Notes: generated by a model not told the origin, from the letters alone. A stretch of 64,000 bases of DNA from Saprospira sp. CCB-QB6 (GCF_028464065.1 NZ_CP116808.1:682001-746000), one strand, 5' to 3'. Numbered from the stretch's first letter, positions 23,748-33,586 are shown. Made by a program: numbers and translations.

Positions 23748-25238
23748 ATGATTAGAACCGCTCATTTATTTGTCATTCTGTTGCTTCCCTATTGTTTAGC
23801 GGCCCAGCTATTGCGAGATGGGCGAGACAGCCTAGCCATTCGGCAGGCGGTGGCTTTTCCAGAAGTAAATGCCAGCATCATTTTGAGTTACAACCGCTCT
23901 ATGTTGGAGCCAGAGTTGCCGCCAGAAGCGCAGGCACCAGAGCGCAGTCTAGAAGAGCTACTCTTAGCTTATGAGGACCCCAAACTGGAGAATGATGTTC
24001 AGCTTTTGATTGACATCTATCAAAGTTATTACGATCAGGGCAAGCCCGACAAGGGTTTTCCCTATTTGCAGAAAGCCTATAACTATTCGGTAGAGCTTTA
24101 TGAGGCCAATCCCTCCAACATAGAGGTATTGGAAGACATTAGTTATATGATGTTGACGGTGGGCAACCTAGAGGGCTTACCCACCTTATGGGAGGGCTTT
24201 TGTCAGCGGCAACCGAAGCTAGCGCGGGCTCGTGCGCAATTGGCCCTATATCAGTTGCAGACCTTTCAGCTAGATAAGGCCCAACGGCAGCTAGATACAG
24301 CTTATCAACTGGACCCGATGGATCCCAATATCTATGTAACGGCTTTACTCTTCACGACCTATCGGGCCATGATGCAGTTGCCTGCTCAGCGGGAGAACTA
24401 TGGTTTGGAAGAGCTAGCTAAGTTTGAATTGGACCTTAGCTTTTTGGAGCGTGCAGAGCGGGAAAACCCCAAAGCCTTGCGGATCAAGCTGGCCTTAAAG
24501 ACGGCGCAGCTCACGGCCCTATTCTATAAAGTCTTCTTTTTGGAGCTCGATCAGTTTTCTAAGAAGGAACCTTTCCAATTAAGGGCCAAGGGGGCGCAGC
24601 TCAAGGCCTTAGGGGCTTTAGAGCGGGACTACCTTGAGTTGCTCCAAGAAGAGCCAGAAAATCCCTTTTTAATCTACAAATCATTGGTCCTATTGCATAT
24701 CTTAAAAGGCGAGTTGGCCATCAGTCAAGACTATTTGGCCAAGGCCGAGGCCATCAATGCCTTTGATGCGGACCTTTATAAGATGATGGGCTTTGCCTAT
24801 TTGCCAGAGCATAAGTATCATAAGGCCATTCCCTATTATGAGCGGGCCACGGCTATTGCGCCCGAGTTTGAGGAGCTATTTGCTTTAGCTCGTTTATACT
24901 TTGAGAACTACGAGTATGAGAAAAGCGAAAAAATCTTGGTGCAACTGCTACAAACAGCCCCAGATAACTATGAATTGGTAGAGGGATTGGCGGCCATATA
25001 CCTACGTCAGGACCAATATGCCAAGGCTAGGGGGCAATTAAAGCGCTTTGCGCAATTGTATGATGAAGACTTGCACTTAAGTAAGAACAGCGACTATAAG
25101 TTTTATCAGTTTTTGGCGGACTTTGCGCTAAGTCCAAAAGCGGAGGCCATGCAAGAGAAGCAGCTCAAGGGCTGGGTGGAAGATCAGAACAGTAGATTTA
25201 ATGCTGAGGCCAAGCAACTATTAAAGCAATTCTTTTAG
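23748..25238 (+). CDS. exported TPR-repeat protein
   Basis: This 496-residue protein begins with a signal peptide (MIRTAHLFVILLLPYCLAAQ, probable cleavage after Ala19). The rest is alpha-helical with tetratricopeptide-like repeats. Examples are LLIDIYQSYYDQGKPDKGFPYLQKAY, ARAQLALYQLQTFQLDKAQRQLDTAYQLDP, LYKMMGFAYLPEHKYHKAIPYYERATAIAP, and a final set near LAAIYLRQDQYAKARGQLKRFA. TPR proteins scaffold protein contacts, and the leader places this one in the periplasm or outer membrane. No catalytic domain is seen. Repeat elements A3 and A4 flank it, so it looks monocistronic. The partner is unknown. Confidence 0.88.
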   Translation: MIRTAHLFVILLLPYCLAAQLLRDGRDSLAIRQAVAFPEVNASIILSYNRSMLEPELPPEAQAPERSLEELLLAYEDPKLENDVQLLIDIYQSYYDQGKPDKGFPYLQKAYNYSVELYEANPSNIEVLEDISYMMLTVGNLEGLPTLWEGFCQRQPKLARARAQLALYQLQTFQLDKAQRQLDTAYQLDPMDPNIYVTALLFTTYRAMMQLPAQRENYGLEELAKFELDLSFLERAERENPKALRIKLALKTAQLTALFYKVFFLELDQFSKKEPFQLRAKGAQLKALGALERDYLELLQEEPENPFLIYKSLVLLHILKGELAISQDYLAKAEAINAFDADLYKMMGFAYLPEHKYHKAIPYYERATAIAPEFEELFALARLYFENYEYEKSEKILVQLLQTAPDNYELVEGLAAIYLRQDQYAKARGQLKRFAQLYDEDLHLSKNSDYKFYQFLADFALSPKAEAMQEKQLKGWVEDQNSRFNAEAKQLLKQFF

Positions 25239-25278
25239 TCTGCTAGAATTATCCAGTGTACAGGCCCGAAGGGCCGCA

Positions 25279-25397
25279 GGCTGAGGGATGGACAGCAGTG
25301 GCCCAAAGGGCCAGACCCAGCCGCCTTTGGCGGCGCAGGGCCGAGCGAAGAGCGAGCTGCGAGACAGCCCGACCTGAGCGAAGCGAAGGGCAGCCCC
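25279..25397 (-). repeat. dispersed hairpin element, subfamily A (copy A4)
   Basis: On the minus strand it runs GGGGCTG to CAGCC, with hairpins GCCGCCAAAGGCGGC and GGCCCTTTGGGCC. It ends 38 bp before the S46 peptidase start codon, so the promoter of that gene must overlap or sit just next to the element. Confidence 0.85.
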
Positions 25398-25435
25398 AAA
25401 AAAATAGAAACATTGTGTATATATAAAACTAACTA

Positions 25436-27571
25436 ATGAAAAAATTATTAGCATTTGTAGTGGCGCTATTGCTCTTCATGCCTATGAGTTGGGCTGGAGA
25501 GGGGATGTGGATTCCGGCGCTGATTGATATGTTCTATTCGGACATGAAGACCTATGGATTAAAGTTAAAGCCTTCAGAGATTTACTCGACCAATAAATCG
25601 AGTTTGAAAGATGCCATCGTTCAGTTTGACGGGGGGTGTACGGCAGAGATTGTTTCTGATCAGGGCTTAATCTTGACGAATCATCACTGTGGGTTTGATG
25701 CCATTCAGCAGCACTCTTCCTTAGAGAATGACTACTTAAAGCATGGATTTTGGGCCAAGAATCGTTCGGAGGAATTGGCTTGTCCTTGGATGCATGTGAC
25801 CTTTGTTAAGGAGATGCGTGAGGTGACCCATGATGTATTGAAGGGGACCACAGAGGCCATGACCGAAGAAGAGAAAGCCGTAAAGATTTCGGCCAACATC
25901 AAAGCTTTGGAAACAGCGGCGGCGCAGGAAAAGGGCTATAAAGCCAAGATCAAGCCTTTCCATAAGGGAAATGTCTACTATATGTTAATCACGCAAGATT
26001 ACAATGACATTCGTTTGGTTGGGGCTCCGCCTTCGGCCATTGGGAAGTATGGAGGAGATACGGACAACTGGGTATGGCCACGTCATACGGGTGATTTTTC
26101 TGTCTTTCGCATTTATGCGGATGAGGAGAATGCGCCTGCGGCACATAGTGAGGCCAACCGTCCCTACAAGCCTGCTCATTACTTGCCTATTAGTATGAAA
26201 GACAAGCAAGAGGGAGATTTCACGATGGTATATGGTTTTCCGGGTCGTACAGACCAGCATTATTCTGCGGCCAAGTTAGGGTTTTACATGGATCAGGAGC
26301 GTCCTGCTCGGATTAAGATGAGAGAGACTACTTTAGGTATCATTAAGCCAGCGATGAACAATTCTGATGAGATTCGCATCAAGTATGCTGCTAAGCAGGC
26401 TTCAGTAGCCAATGCTTGGAAGAAGTGGATTGGCCAATTGGGGGGCTTGCGTGATCTCAAGGCCTTGGAGAAAAAGGCCAATTGGGAGAAAAAGTACACT
26501 ACTCGTGCGCAGAGCAAAGAAGAGTGGAGTAAAGAATTTGGTAGCGTACTAGAGGAATTGGCAGTTTTGCAAAAAGAGAATCAGAAATATGAGTTTGCTC
26601 GGGCTTTATTCATTGAGTACTTCTTTGTAGGGCCAGAATTCTTGCGATTTAGCTATGGGTTTAACAACTTGGCCAATCGCTACGAGGAGTTAGCTGCTTC
26701 GGGTAAGCTAGAAGGGGAAATTGCTCGTTTGAAGGAAGCCAATGCGGCTTTTTTCAAGAACTACGATTTGGGCGTGGACCAAAAAATCTATGAGCAATTG
26801 ACCCCGCTCTATGTAGAGTATATGGACAAGAGTCTTTTGCCTGATGACTTTGCTGAAGGATGGGCTGAAATGGGTAAAACTATCTTTGGCGGCTCTTTGC
26901 TTCTTCATGAAAAGAAAGTAGCGGCCTTATTAGAGCGTTTTGATGCCAAAAGCGCTCAGGAATTGGCGAAGGACCCCGCCTTAAAGTTGGCGGCTAGTTT
27001 ATACAGCAACTACCTACAAAAGGTAGCACCTAGTTATGGGGCGTTTCAGGCTCAGGAAGAGGGCTTGATGGAAACCTATGTCAAGGGAGCATTGACGATG
27101 TTTCCCAAACAGCGGCATTGGTCGGATGCCAACTCTACCTTGCGCATTGCGTATGGCAAACTAGAGGGTTCGGCTCCGCATGATGGCATGGCATATTTGC
27201 CTTATACTACTATTGATGGGGTGATGCAGAAGTATCAGAAAGATCATCCTGATTTTGATTTGCCCCAGCGTTTCATTGATTTGTATGAGGCCAAGGATTT
27301 TGGTCCCTACACACAGGATGGGAAGCTTTGGGTCTGTTTTACGGCTTCCAACCACACTACGGGGGGCAACTCGGGTAGTCCGGTCATTGATGCCAAAGGG
27401 CGTTTGATGGGAATTAACTTTGATCGTAGTTGGGAGAGTACCATGAGTGACTTCATGTTTGATGAATCGCGTTGTCGCAACATTGTGGTAGACATTCGCT
27501 ATGTGCTTTGGGTCATTGACCGTTATGGCGAGGCCAGCTGGTTGATTGACGAGATGAAGTTGGTCAAATAG
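25436..27571 (+). CDS. S46-family dipeptidyl peptidase, DPP11-like (Asp/Glu-specific)
   Basis: This 711-residue exported serine peptidase removes dipeptides from the N-terminus of peptides. A signal peptide ends near MSWAGEG. The chymotrypsin-fold catalytic residues are the His of LTNHHCGFDAIQQH (about 84) and the Ser in GGNSGSPV (about 646), with the usual helical cap between them. The residue 18 positions after the Ser, within GINFDRSWES, is Arg (about 664). In characterised S46 enzymes this position is Arg in DPP11 (Asp/Glu at P1) and Gly in DPP7 (hydrophobic P1), so DPP11-type specificity is inferred. The enzyme suits growth on peptides, as does the prolyl oligopeptidase at 1985. A hairpin terminator follows. 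Confidence 0.94.
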   Translation: MKKLLAFVVALLLFMPMSWAGEGMWIPALIDMFYSDMKTYGLKLKPSEIYSTNKSSLKDAIVQFDGGCTAEIVSDQGLILTNHHCGFDAIQQHSSLENDYLKHGFWAKNRSEELACPWMHVTFVKEMREVTHDVLKGTTEAMTEEEKAVKISANIKALETAAAQEKGYKAKIKPFHKGNVYYMLITQDYNDIRLVGAPPSAIGKYGGDTDNWVWPRHTGDFSVFRIYADEENAPAAHSEANRPYKPAHYLPISMKDKQEGDFTMVYGFPGRTDQHYSAAKLGFYMDQERPARIKMRETTLGIIKPAMNNSDEIRIKYAAKQASVANAWKKWIGQLGGLRDLKALEKKANWEKKYTTRAQSKEEWSKEFGSVLEELAVLQKENQKYEFARALFIEYFFVGPEFLRFSYGFNNLANRYEELAASGKLEGEIARLKEANAAFFKNYDLGVDQKIYEQLTPLYVEYMDKSLLPDDFAEGWAEMGKTIFGGSLLLHEKKVAALLERFDAKSAQELAKDPALKLAASLYSNYLQKVAPSYGAFQAQEEGLMETYVKGALTMFPKQRHWSDANSTLRIAYGKLEGSAPHDGMAYLPYTTIDGVMQKYQKDHPDFDLPQRFIDLYEAKDFGPYTQDGKLWVCFTASNHTTGGNSGSPVIDAKGRLMGINFDRSWESTMSDFMFDESRCRNIVVDIRYVLWVIDRYGEASWLIDEMKLVK

Positions 27572-27596
27572 CCATCTGCAGAAGATGTTAATATAG

Positions 27597-27633
27597 AAAA
27601 CCGCTAGTTCTGAGTAAGGGCTAGCGGTTTTTT
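27597..27633 (+). terminator. terminator of the S46 peptidase gene
   Basis: AAACCGCTAG pairs with CTAGCGGTTT, followed by a T-run, 26 bp after the stop. Confidence 0.88.
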
Positions 27634-27697
27634 TATAGATATCCCCCAAAGCGGGATATAGTCCTTAAAAAGGACATGCTTGACCATATTTATAGTA

Positions 27698-27727
27698 TTT
27701 GCCTTAGCGGGGAAGCGCTTACATTTG
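27698..27727 (+). promoter_or_regulatory. promoter of the TonB-receptor/PepSY genes
   Basis: TTTG (27698-27701), an 18-bp spacer and TACATTTG (27720-27727) match the Bacteroidota consensus, 92 bp upstream of the receptor start. Just upstream are two short palindromes, ATATCCCCCAAAGCGGGATAT and GTCCTTAAAAAGGAC, which could be regulator sites. Confidence 0.8.
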
Positions 27728-27819
27728 CAGCATAAATTTCAATTTAATTAACATATATAGGCCCAGAGGAGTACTTCTTTGATCATGAGCTCTAGGTCTT
27801 ATTTATTCCCTTCTAAAAA

Positions 27820-30117
27820 ATGAAAGACTTATTTGTCTTAATGGTATTTCTATGCCTTAGCCTCAATAGTTGGGGGCAAACAATGATCAAAGGTCAGGTA
27901 ATTGATAGCGAGAGTAGCTCGCCATTACCCTATGTACAGATTATAAACCGCAATGGTTTATCATATACTCAAACTAATGACTTAGGGCAGTTTGAGATTT
28001 CAGCAAAAGCAGAGAAGGACAGTTTAGAAATTCGGTTATTAGGCTATACTTCCTTAGTTGTTTTAGCGACAGAAGCGCTTCATATTTCTTTATCGGCAGA
28101 AGCTTTAGCGATAGATGAGCTCTTAGTTAGTGCAAGTCGATCGGTAGCGAGTCGAAGTACATCACCAGTAGCCATTAGCAGTATATCTGCTCAAGACATA
28201 AAGCAAACCAAGGCCACTACAATTGACCAGCTAGTCAATCAGTTGGCGGGGGTGAACATGGTTGATTTGGGTAATGAGCAGCACAGCATGAGCATTCGCA
28301 GGCCCGTAGACTATGGCGCTTCTTACTTATATATGGAAGATGGGTTACCAATACGGGCCTCTGGGGTCTTCAATCATAATGCACTTTTAGAGATCAACAT
28401 GGCAGATGTTGGGCGAATTGAGTTAATTCGGGGGCCGGCATCTAGTTTATATGGCAGTGAGGCCATTGGGGGAGCCATCAACTTCATTTCGTCTAGAGGT
28501 AGTTTGACGCCTCAGGCGAGGTTGGGAATACAGGGCAGTAGCATGGGCTATGCAAGAGCAGATTTGCAAGCTTCTAGTAGTTTCAATAAACGTTTGGGCA
28601 TACAGTTGAATGGTTACTATGCTCAGCAGCGGAATGGATTATTAGCACATAGTGATTTTTACAAAATGGCCTTAAATATTGGGGGGAATTATCAATTGGA
28701 TGACAAAACAAGTTTATCGGCCAAGCTCTCTATCTTAGATTACCATTCAGAGATGCGAGGATCATTGGATAGCACTGCTTTTTTTAGTCGTTCCTATGAT
28801 TCAGATCAGACCTTCACTTATCGGAAGGTAAAATCTTATCGAGCAAGAATAGATGCCAAGCGCCAGTGGAACAGCCATTCATTTAGTAAAGCCATTGTTT
28901 ACTTTCGGAATAATGGGATTGAGCAAAACCCTTCTTATCGAGTCAGCGATGATTACAAACCTTGGAGTGGGCAGGGTGATCCCTTATTGGCGCATGGACA
29001 AATCAATGACAATAGTTTTATTAGTTGGGGGCTCTTAGGGCAACATCAGGAAAATTGGGCCTGGCAAAATGCTCAGTTGATTATTGGTGGACAACTAGAT
29101 TATAGTCCCAATACTTATGAGGCTCAATATATTCAAATTCAGAAGACAGAAGAGGGATTGTATAATAGCTATACAACTACAGACAGCAGCTTAGCCGATT
29201 ATACCGCTCATCTTTTGAATACCGCAGCTTATATGCAGTACCAAATGGACCTTTTTGAAGGGCTAAAGCTAACTGCAGCGCTTCGGTTTGATTATTTCAA
29301 CTATTCATTTGACAATCAATTAGGGGCAAATGCCTATACAGCAGTAGAAGATGGCAGCAACAGTTTTTATCGCTTAACGCCTAAGTTGGGCTTGAATTAC
29401 AACTTCAGCAAAACTAAGGGCATTTACCTTAACTATGGACAGGGCTTTGTGCCACCTCAGGTATCTGCACTATACGTAGGGCAGCGCATTCCTATGTTAG
29501 ATGCTGTTTACTATCAAAACTATGAGTTAGGTAGTTATTTGGGGATTTGGAAAAACCGACTTCGCATAGAATTATCGGCCTACTATATGAGTGGAGAGAA
29601 TGAAATTATCTCCGTTTTACAAGATGATGGCACGACTATCCGTCAAAATGCTGGTGGAACAGTGCATTATGGGCTAGAGTATAGTTTACGCATTCAGTTG
29701 TTAAAGGATTTGAACCTGAGTGTGCAAGCAACTAACTCCATTCATCGTTTTACAGACTTTGAAGATAGTCGAGGAAATGATTTCTCTGGCAACGATATGC
29801 CTTTAGCACCTAAATTCTTCATGAATAGTATGCTCAGCTATCAGCCTTCATTTGCAAAGGGCCTCTCATTGCGTTTAGAATGGCGTCACCTGAATAAGTA
29901 CTATATGGACCAGGCTAATAGTAAAGAGTACAATGGCTTTGACTGCTTTAATCTCAGGTTGGGGTATCAGTATAAGAATCTAGAAGTTTGGGCCCATTTG
30001 ATGAATCTAAGCGATGAGCTTTACGCTACAGTAGCTAGTGCGAGTCTATGGGGAGAGAGTTATTCTTTAGGGCGCCCCCGTTACTTGCAACTGGGGGTTG
30101 CTTATACCCTTAAGTAG
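27820..30117 (+). CDS. TonB-dependent outer-membrane receptor with carboxypeptidase-like N-terminal domain
   Basis: This 765-residue protein has a signal peptide (SLNSWGQ), then a CarboxypepD_reg-like domain (IKGQVIDSESSSPLPYVQII). The plug domain follows (ISAQDIKQTKATTIDQLVNQ, LIRGPASSLYGSEAIGGAIN). The 22-strand barrel runs to the C-terminal aromatic strand (RYLQLGVAYTLK). Such receptors import siderophores, cobalamin or other large ligands using TonB energy. The gene is followed 166 bp later by a PepSY-TM protein, a partner common in iron/siderophore uptake loci, so ferric-siderophore uptake is the leading inference. No Fur box was identified with confidence. There is no SusD partner, which argues against a polysaccharide SusCD system. 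Confidence 0.93.
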   Translation: MKDLFVLMVFLCLSLNSWGQTMIKGQVIDSESSSPLPYVQIINRNGLSYTQTNDLGQFEISAKAEKDSLEIRLLGYTSLVVLATEALHISLSAEALAIDELLVSASRSVASRSTSPVAISSISAQDIKQTKATTIDQLVNQLAGVNMVDLGNEQHSMSIRRPVDYGASYLYMEDGLPIRASGVFNHNALLEINMADVGRIELIRGPASSLYGSEAIGGAINFISSRGSLTPQARLGIQGSSMGYARADLQASSSFNKRLGIQLNGYYAQQRNGLLAHSDFYKMALNIGGNYQLDDKTSLSAKLSILDYHSEMRGSLDSTAFFSRSYDSDQTFTYRKVKSYRARIDAKRQWNSHSFSKAIVYFRNNGIEQNPSYRVSDDYKPWSGQGDPLLAHGQINDNSFISWGLLGQHQENWAWQNAQLIIGGQLDYSPNTYEAQYIQIQKTEEGLYNSYTTTDSSLADYTAHLLNTAAYMQYQMDLFEGLKLTAALRFDYFNYSFDNQLGANAYTAVEDGSNSFYRLTPKLGLNYNFSKTKGIYLNYGQGFVPPQVSALYVGQRIPMLDAVYYQNYELGSYLGIWKNRLRIELSAYYMSGENEIISVLQDDGTTIRQNAGGTVHYGLEYSLRIQLLKDLNLSVQATNSIHRFTDFEDSRGNDFSGNDMPLAPKFFMNSMLSYQPSFAKGLSLRLEWRHLNKYYMDQANSKEYNGFDCFNLRLGYQYKNLEVWAHLMNLSDELYATVASASLWGESYSLGRPRYLQLGVAYTLK

Positions 30118-30283
30118 TTTTTTGTACAGCCAATAAACTGGCTCGAAATCATCTCTATTTCCTTTATTATTGGGGCCTTGGGCAATAAGCACTCTGGCAA
30201 GCATAAGCTTTTTAAGCTGTAGTGCTAAGACTAAAAAAATAATTACTACAACTTGCTCTAAAGGCCCCCATATTATTTATATC

Positions 30284-31513
30284 ATGAAAAACAGACAGCT
30301 ATTTGCTTGGGTTTGGCGTTGGCATTTTATAGGAGGATTATTCAGTCTTCCTATCATTTTAATCCTAGCTTTTACAGGCGTCCTTTATTTATTCAAAGAT
30401 GCTTATGAGGAAGATCAACTCGCTCAAAAGCTTCCGCAAGTGGAACAGTTGAAAGAAAAAAGGAGCTGGCAAGAGCAATGGGATCAACTAAAAAAAGACT
30501 GGGAATTGGTTCCGCAAACTGTTGAACTAGGCTTGTCTAATGAACAATATAGCGTTTTTTCTCATGGCCGTTTTGGCCGTAAAGCATTTGCCTATATTAA
30601 CCCTTATCAAGGGAATTTGACCCATCAGTATGCCTTGCGAGAAACCAATAGCTATAAGGTCCGAAAACTGCACGGAGAGTTATTGCTTGGAGGATATGGA
30701 ACCAAACTCGTGGAGTTAGTAGCTTGCTGGATGATTGTCTTAATCATTACGGGTTTGTATTTATTTTGGCCCAATTGGCAGCAGTATAAGTATATGAAGC
30801 AGGGGAGGCGACAATTAGTAATAGGACTACACAGTTATTTATCAGCTATTTTTGCCATCCCCCTCCTACTATTACTTTTGGGTGGTTTGCCATGGACAGA
30901 TGTTTGGGGCGGTGCCTTTAAGTTCATCCAAAAGAAGACAAATACGGGATTTCCCAAAGAATGGCATGCCCGTTCCTGGCAATCAAATCCTCAAACTACA
31001 GCCTTATCTCTAGATGAAGTTATTCAAATTGTAGAGCAACTGGACGTAGAAGGAGAATTGAGCTTAAGCTTGCCTAATTCTGCCAAAGAAGTCTATAGTT
31101 TGAGCAATAACCAAGTAGCTTTGGAGAAAAAAGTAATCTACCACCTAGATGCTTACAGCGGAGAAGTACTCTATAGAGGCAGCTGGACCGATATTGGCCC
31201 ACTGATGCAAGCCCGACTCTGGCTGATGGCCTTTCATCAAGGAGAATTTGGCTATTGGAACTTTTTACTCGTCCTAATCATGGGCATTTCCCTATTCTTT
31301 TCTAGCCTGTTTGCCTTAGCCAGTTACCTCTACAGAAAACCCAAGGGCGCCTGGGGCTTCCCCAGCCAACACCGCAACTTCAAAAAACCTTATCTCCTTT
31401 ATAGCTTAATTGGCCTATTGGGCCTATTATTCCCCCTATTTGGCCTTAGTTTATTGCTCATTGTCACTATTGAATGGAGCACTAAAAACCGAAAACTATC
31501 CATGTCCACCTAA
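30284..31513 (+). CDS. PepSY-associated membrane protein (PepSY_TM)
   Basis: The protein has 409 residues from the ATG at 30284; an in-frame start at 30170 would add a non-homologous leader. The first helix begins WVWRWHFIGGLFSLPIILIL, the diagnostic opening of PepSY_TM proteins. Further helices lie near VELVACWMIVLIITGLYLFW, LHSYLSAIFAIPLLLLLLGG, FLLVLIMGISLFFSSLFALA and the last LIGLLGLLFPLFGLSLLLIV. Two periplasmic PepSY-like regions (ALSLDEVIQIVEQLDVEGEL; YHLDAYSGEVLYRG) lie between. The family occurs beside ferric-siderophore receptors, and some members are thought to act as flavin/haem-dependent ferric reductases. It is probably co-expressed with the upstream receptor. Confidence 0.9.
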   Translation: MKNRQLFAWVWRWHFIGGLFSLPIILILAFTGVLYLFKDAYEEDQLAQKLPQVEQLKEKRSWQEQWDQLKKDWELVPQTVELGLSNEQYSVFSHGRFGRKAFAYINPYQGNLTHQYALRETNSYKVRKLHGELLLGGYGTKLVELVACWMIVLIITGLYLFWPNWQQYKYMKQGRRQLVIGLHSYLSAIFAIPLLLLLLGGLPWTDVWGGAFKFIQKKTNTGFPKEWHARSWQSNPQTTALSLDEVIQIVEQLDVEGELSLSLPNSAKEVYSLSNNQVALEKKVIYHLDAYSGEVLYRGSWTDIGPLMQARLWLMAFHQGEFGYWNFLLVLIMGISLFFSSLFALASYLYRKPKGAWGFPSQHRNFKKPYLLYSLIGLLGLLFPLFGLSLLLIVTIEWSTKNRKLSMST

Positions 31514-31587
31514 ATAATTCCCCCTATCCTAACTTTGCTCCATTTAATCACTACAAATGAAGCATGTTTTTATTTTTATTCTTTTTT

Positions 31588-31711
31588 GGGGCTGCCCCGC
31601 CCTGCGGGCGGGTCGGGCTGTGTCGTGGCTCGCAAGTCTGCTCGGCCCTGCAGGCAGGCTACGCCTGCCTTTGGTCTGCGGCTTCGCCGCCCCACTTTCC
31701 ATCCCTCAGCC
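31588..31711 (+). repeat. dispersed hairpin element, subfamily A (copy A5)
   Basis: It runs GGGGCTG to CAGCC with hairpins GCCCTGCGGGC, AGGCAGGCTACGCCTGCCT and GCGGCTTCGCCGC. It is preceded by TTTTTT and lies 74 bp after the PepSY gene, same orientation. Confidence 0.86.
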
Positions 31712-31875
31712 AAATGAAACTTCGTTGCTTTCAACAAACTTCGCTGACATCTAGCTAAAGCTGCTGCTCCCCGTAAATTAAACGTAAATCACGAGCTAAC
31801 ACCCCTCAAAACAATAAGTTCGGGCTTAAAACTGCTAAAATCTAAGGGATATCAGGAAATCCAATGATAAATCAG

Positions 31876-31883
31876 TAACTTTG
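31876..31883 (+). promoter_or_regulatory. candidate -7 element of the ABC-F gene
   Basis: TAACTTTG matches TAnnTTTG, 48 bp before the start codon. The -33 is not clear. Confidence 0.5.
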
Positions 31884-31931
31884 CGGCCAACTAAGTGAAA
31901 TCATTTGAACACCGCCACAAACCAACCATAA

Positions 31932-33566
31932 ATGCTAACTGTCAGCAATCTTTCTATGCGTTTCGGCAAACGCATCCTTTTTGATGAGGTGAATGTTGTT
32001 TTTTCTACCGGCAACTGCTATGGCGTTATTGGGGCCAATGGAGCGGGTAAATCAACTTTCCTAAAAATCTTATCTGGAGAGCTTGATCCCACCACTGGTC
32101 AAATTTCTCTAGAGCCTGGTACACGGATGTCTGTGCTTAAGCAGGACCACTTTGCCTATGATGATTTTGCCGTTTTGGACACCGTCATGATGGGCCACAA
32201 AAAGTTGTACGATACCAAAGTAGAACTTGATCAAATTTACCTAAAGCCCGATTTTAGTGAGGCTGACGGTATGCGTGCTGGAGAACTCAGCGCCGATTTT
32301 GAAGAGATGGGCGGCTGGTCAGCAGAAAGCGATGCGGCCGAGCTATTGAGTAACTTGGGCGTGGCCGAAGAGCTACACCACAAGCCCATGAAAGAGCTCA
32401 ATACTAGCCAAAAAGTGCGGGTATTATTGGCCCAAGCACTTTATGGTAATCCCGATGTATTGATTCTCGATGAGCCTACAAACGACTTGGATGCAGAAAC
32501 TATCATGTGGTTAGAGGATTTCTTGGCTGACTTTAGAAATACCGTTATTGTGGTATCTCACGACCGTCACTTCCTCGATGCTGTTTGTACACATATTGCC
32601 GATGTAGATCGCATGCGCATCAATCTACATACTGGTAACTATACCTTCTGGTATGAGTCTAGCCAGTTAGCTGCTCGCCAGATGGCTGATAAGAATAAGA
32701 AAATGGAGCAAAAGCGAAAAGAGCTCACGGACTTTATCCAGCGCTTTTCGGCCAATGCTTCAAAGGCCAAACAGGCAACTTCTCGTAAAAAGGCTTTGGA
32801 AAAACTCAACTTGGATGAGATCAAGCCATCTACTCGTCGTTACCCCGGTATTATCTTTAAGCAAAACCGTGAAGTAGGAGACCAAATCCTAGAGGTTCGC
32901 GATCTTAAGATGAGCCTAGGTGGAGAAACGCTCTTTGATAAAGTTAGCTTTACCGTTCAAAGAGATCAAAAAATTGCCTTTTTGTCTAAGAACAGCTTGG
33001 CGGTTTCTAAATTCCTAGAGTGTCTAGTTGGTGAGCAGGGACTCAAGCCTGATTCGGGCAGCATTAACTGGGGCGTTACAGTAACCCCGTCTTATTTACC
33101 CAACGAAAACAATCACTACTTTGATGTGGACCTCAATCTAGTGGATTGGTTGCGCCAATATTCTGAAGAAAAAGATGAAACCTTTATCCGCGGTTTCTTG
33201 GGTCGTATGCTTTTCTCTGGAGAAGAGACTCAAAAATCATCTAAAGTCCTTTCAGGGGGAGAAAAAGTACGTTGCTTACTCTCTCGCCTGATGCTTGAAG
33301 AGGGTAATGCTTTAGTATTAGATGAACCTACTTCTCACCTTGATCTAGAGTCAATCACTAAGCTCAACGAGTCTTTGGTTGAATTCCCTGGTTATATCTT
33401 CTTTACTTCTTCGGATCATCAGTTTGTACAAACTATTGCCAACCGAATTATTGAAATTACGCCCAATGGAATCATTGATAAGCTCATGCCTTATGATGAT
33501 TATCTCCGTGACCCAAGCGTCAAAGAGCAACGGGCACTACTATACGGCCAAGAAATTAAGGCCTAA
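31932..33566 (+). CDS. ABC-F ATPase, YbiT-like, with degenerate second ATP site
   Basis: The 544-residue protein has two tandem ABC domains and no membrane part, so it belongs to the ABC-F group of ribosome-binding translation factors. The opening, the linker (KKMEQKRKELTDFIQRFSAN) and the ATSRKKALEKL segment resemble YbiT. Domain 1 has a perfect Walker A (GANGAGKST, residues 34-42), DEPTNDLD and the switch His in VSHDRHF, but its signature is LNTSQ rather than LSGGQ. Domain 2 has LSGGEKVR and LDEPTSHLD, but its Walker A position reads LSKNSLAVSK (about 351-360) and its switch reads FTSSDHQF. Only one composite site therefore looks able to bind and hydrolyse ATP normally. Confidence 0.94.
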   Translation: MLTVSNLSMRFGKRILFDEVNVVFSTGNCYGVIGANGAGKSTFLKILSGELDPTTGQISLEPGTRMSVLKQDHFAYDDFAVLDTVMMGHKKLYDTKVELDQIYLKPDFSEADGMRAGELSADFEEMGGWSAESDAAELLSNLGVAEELHHKPMKELNTSQKVRVLLAQALYGNPDVLILDEPTNDLDAETIMWLEDFLADFRNTVIVVSHDRHFLDAVCTHIADVDRMRINLHTGNYTFWYESSQLAARQMADKNKKMEQKRKELTDFIQRFSANASKAKQATSRKKALEKLNLDEIKPSTRRYPGIIFKQNREVGDQILEVRDLKMSLGGETLFDKVSFTVQRDQKIAFLSKNSLAVSKFLECLVGEQGLKPDSGSINWGVTVTPSYLPNENNHYFDVDLNLVDWLRQYSEEKDETFIRGFLGRMLFSGEETQKSSKVLSGGEKVRCLLSRLMLEEGNALVLDEPTSHLDLESITKLNESLVEFPGYIFFTSSDHQFVQTIANRIIEITPNGIIDKLMPYDDYLRDPSVKEQRALLYGQEIKA

Positions 33567-33586
33567 ATCATAACTTTCACTATGCT

